Assembly (NCBI GenBank): GCA_903928275.1
Contig: CAIYQJ010000408.1
Coordinates: forward strand, 1 to 5,854
Source: an uncultured Chloroflexota bacterium
GTDB taxonomy: Bacteria; Chloroflexota; Limnocylindria; Limnocylindrales; CSP1-4
Reading direction: 5' to 3'
Length of the DNA stretch: 5,854 bases
Positions 4,917 through 5,854 of this stretch are shown in pieces. The translations under genes and the position numbers were made by a program. The first letter of the stretch is position 1. Each line of letters starts with the position of its first letter. The notes below the pieces were generated by a model. That model saw only the letters and a program-made list of their open reading frames with translations, ran no database searches and had not been told where the DNA came from.

Positions 4917-5854
4917 ATGACCTCCCGAGCCAAGCCCGTCACGCGGCCGCGCCGCGATCGTCTCGATGCCGGCGAGCGGCGCAACCTCTACATGACCGTC
5001 GGCTTCGTCGGCGTCATCGTGCTTGCCGTCCTCATCCTCGTGGGCGCCGCCGGCGCGGCCTGGTACGGCAACAACCTCGCCCCCATGGTGTCGGTCAACG
5101 GCTCCTCGTCGAGCAAGGACTTCTTCCGGAAGGCCGACGCGATCGAGAAGTGGCGCCTTGACCAGGAGGAGCTGCGGATCCGCGACCGGGTCACGGCAGG
5201 TCACCTCGACGCCACGGCCGCGGACCCGCAGATCCAGGCGATCGGCGCCAAGCGCACCAACGTCGCCGACTCGACGAACACGAAGATCATCGACGGTCTC
5301 CTCCAGCAGCAGCTCGCGGCCCAGAAGGGCGTCACTGTCCCGCAGTCCGCGATCGACGCGGCATGGACGGCAGAGGCCACGGTCCCCGAGGAGCGCCACG
5401 CGTTCCTCATCTCCGTCGTGCCCGGGAAGAGCGCGGGTGAGACGACCTCGAGCCCGGCCGAGATCGACCTCGCGAAGAAGAAGGCAGACGAGCTCAAGGC
5501 GAAGCTCGACGGCGGCGCGAAGTGGGAGGACGTCGCCAAGGAGGCAGGCACCGGCACGCCCGCCGACGGCTCCATCGGCTGGATCGCGGCCGACTCCTCC
5601 GCCGCGGACACGAACACGGTCAAGGCCATCTTCGCGCTGCAGCCCAACAGCGTCTCGTCCGTCATCCAGACGACGGACGGCGCCTTCGACATCGCACGCG
5701 TGACGGACGTCGCGCCGGCCACGGTCGACGCCCAGTTCGCCCAGAAGGTCTCCAACGCCGGCCTCGACCAGGGCGTCTACCGCACGCTCCTCGGCTACGA
5801 GGCGACGCAGACCGCCCTGCAGTCGAGCGTGCTCGGCGACGTCCTCGACAAGCC
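4917..5854 (+). CDS. Membrane-anchored PpiC/parvulin-like (SurA/PrsA-type) protein, 3' truncated
   Basis: 312 residues are visible, and the frame runs off the right edge without a stop. Residues 1-25 are basic and cytoplasmic (MTSRAKPVTRPRRDRLDAGE...). Residues 26-50 form one membrane anchor (TVGFVGVIVLAVLILVGAAG at its core). The rest should face outside, without a lipobox. The start of the exported part, MVSVNGSSSSKDFFRKADAI (57-76), resembles the SurA_N-type chaperone lead. A helical, charged region follows to about 155. A parvulin domain spans about 160-266: RHAFLISV, then LKAKLDGGAKWEDVAKEAG, DGSIGW (217-222), IFALQPNSVSSVIQT and GAFDIARV. Its probable role is chaperoning of secreted proteins. 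The first conserved histidine is kept (H161), but the second is Asp (D258), so isomerase activity is doubtful. In-frame ATGs at 4842, 4854 and 4890 are possible. I prefer 4917, since the earlier ones overlap the proposed promoter or hairpin; AGAGGA at 4898-4903 is a weak, rather distant ribosome site. Confidence 0.9.
   Translation, partial: MTSRAKPVTRPRRDRLDAGERRNLYMTVGFVGVIVLAVLILVGAAGAAWYGNNLAPMVSVNGSSSSKDFFRKADAIEKWRLDQEELRIRDRVTAGHLDATAADPQIQAIGAKRTNVADSTNTKIIDGLLQQQLAAQKGVTVPQSAIDAAWTAEATVPEERHAFLISVVPGKSAGETTSSPAEIDLAKKKADELKAKLDGGAKWEDVAKEAGTGTPADGSIGWIAADSSAADTNTVKAIFALQPNSVSSVIQTTDGAFDIARVTDVAPATVDAQFAQKVSNAGLDQGVYRTLLGYEATQTALQSSVLGDVLDK

Noticed and set aside
4626..5399. Minus-strand frames of 257 (4626-5399) and 184 codons (5201-5755) opposite the parvulin-like gene.
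   Set aside because: The plus frame shows a membrane anchor and an ordered parvulin domain. The minus frames have no consistent domain, and the 257-codon frame crosses the non-coding hairpin region.

Overview
This is a compact, very GC-rich window (G or C dominates third codon positions) holding four complete protein genes and two cut by the window edges. Nothing in it fixes the species. The base composition, a parvulin-like secreted chaperone, and starts that sit just after a TAnnnT box without a Shine-Dalgarno suggest a high-GC Chloroflexota or Actinomycetota-type bacterium. I lean to Chloroflexota (Limnocylindria/Ellin6529-like), as an inference only.

Layout. (1) 2-127, plus: the last 41 codons of a gene I cannot identify. 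(2) 190-1953, minus: an ABC-2 permease followed by its ATPase, with stop and start codons directly abutting (TAG|ATG). They form a Wzm/Wzt- or TagG/TagH-type polysaccharide exporter. (3) A 107-bp divergent promoter region (1954-2060) with a 10-bp palindrome. (4) 2061-3287, plus: a GT-B fold, GT4-like glycosyltransferase. (5) 3373-4731, plus: a WbpA-type UDP-N-acetylhexosamine 6-dehydrogenase with its own TAnnnT box and strong ribosome binding site. (6) A 185-bp gap with three strong inverted repeats. (7) 4917 to the window end, plus: a membrane-anchored PpiC/parvulin-like protein.

The middle four genes read as part of a surface-polysaccharide locus. The dehydrogenase would make an acidic UDP-HexNAcA sugar, the glycosyltransferase would add a sugar to a lipid-linked chain on the cytoplasmic face, and the ABC pair would move the finished chain across the membrane. 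The ATPase lacks the long C-terminal carbohydrate-binding domain found in E. coli O8/O9a Wzt, so export is probably not tied to recognition of a chain terminator through that domain. The parvulin-like gene lies behind likely transcription-stopping hairpins and its own promoter, and is probably a separate unit in extracytoplasmic protein folding.

I see no RNA gene, insertion sequence, CRISPR array or integration site. I found no undescribed system. The points most worth a second look are the degenerate catalytic residues of the parvulin domain, the hairpin cluster before it, the recurring TAnnnT/leaderless architecture, and a tiny upstream ORF overlapping the dehydrogenase start.
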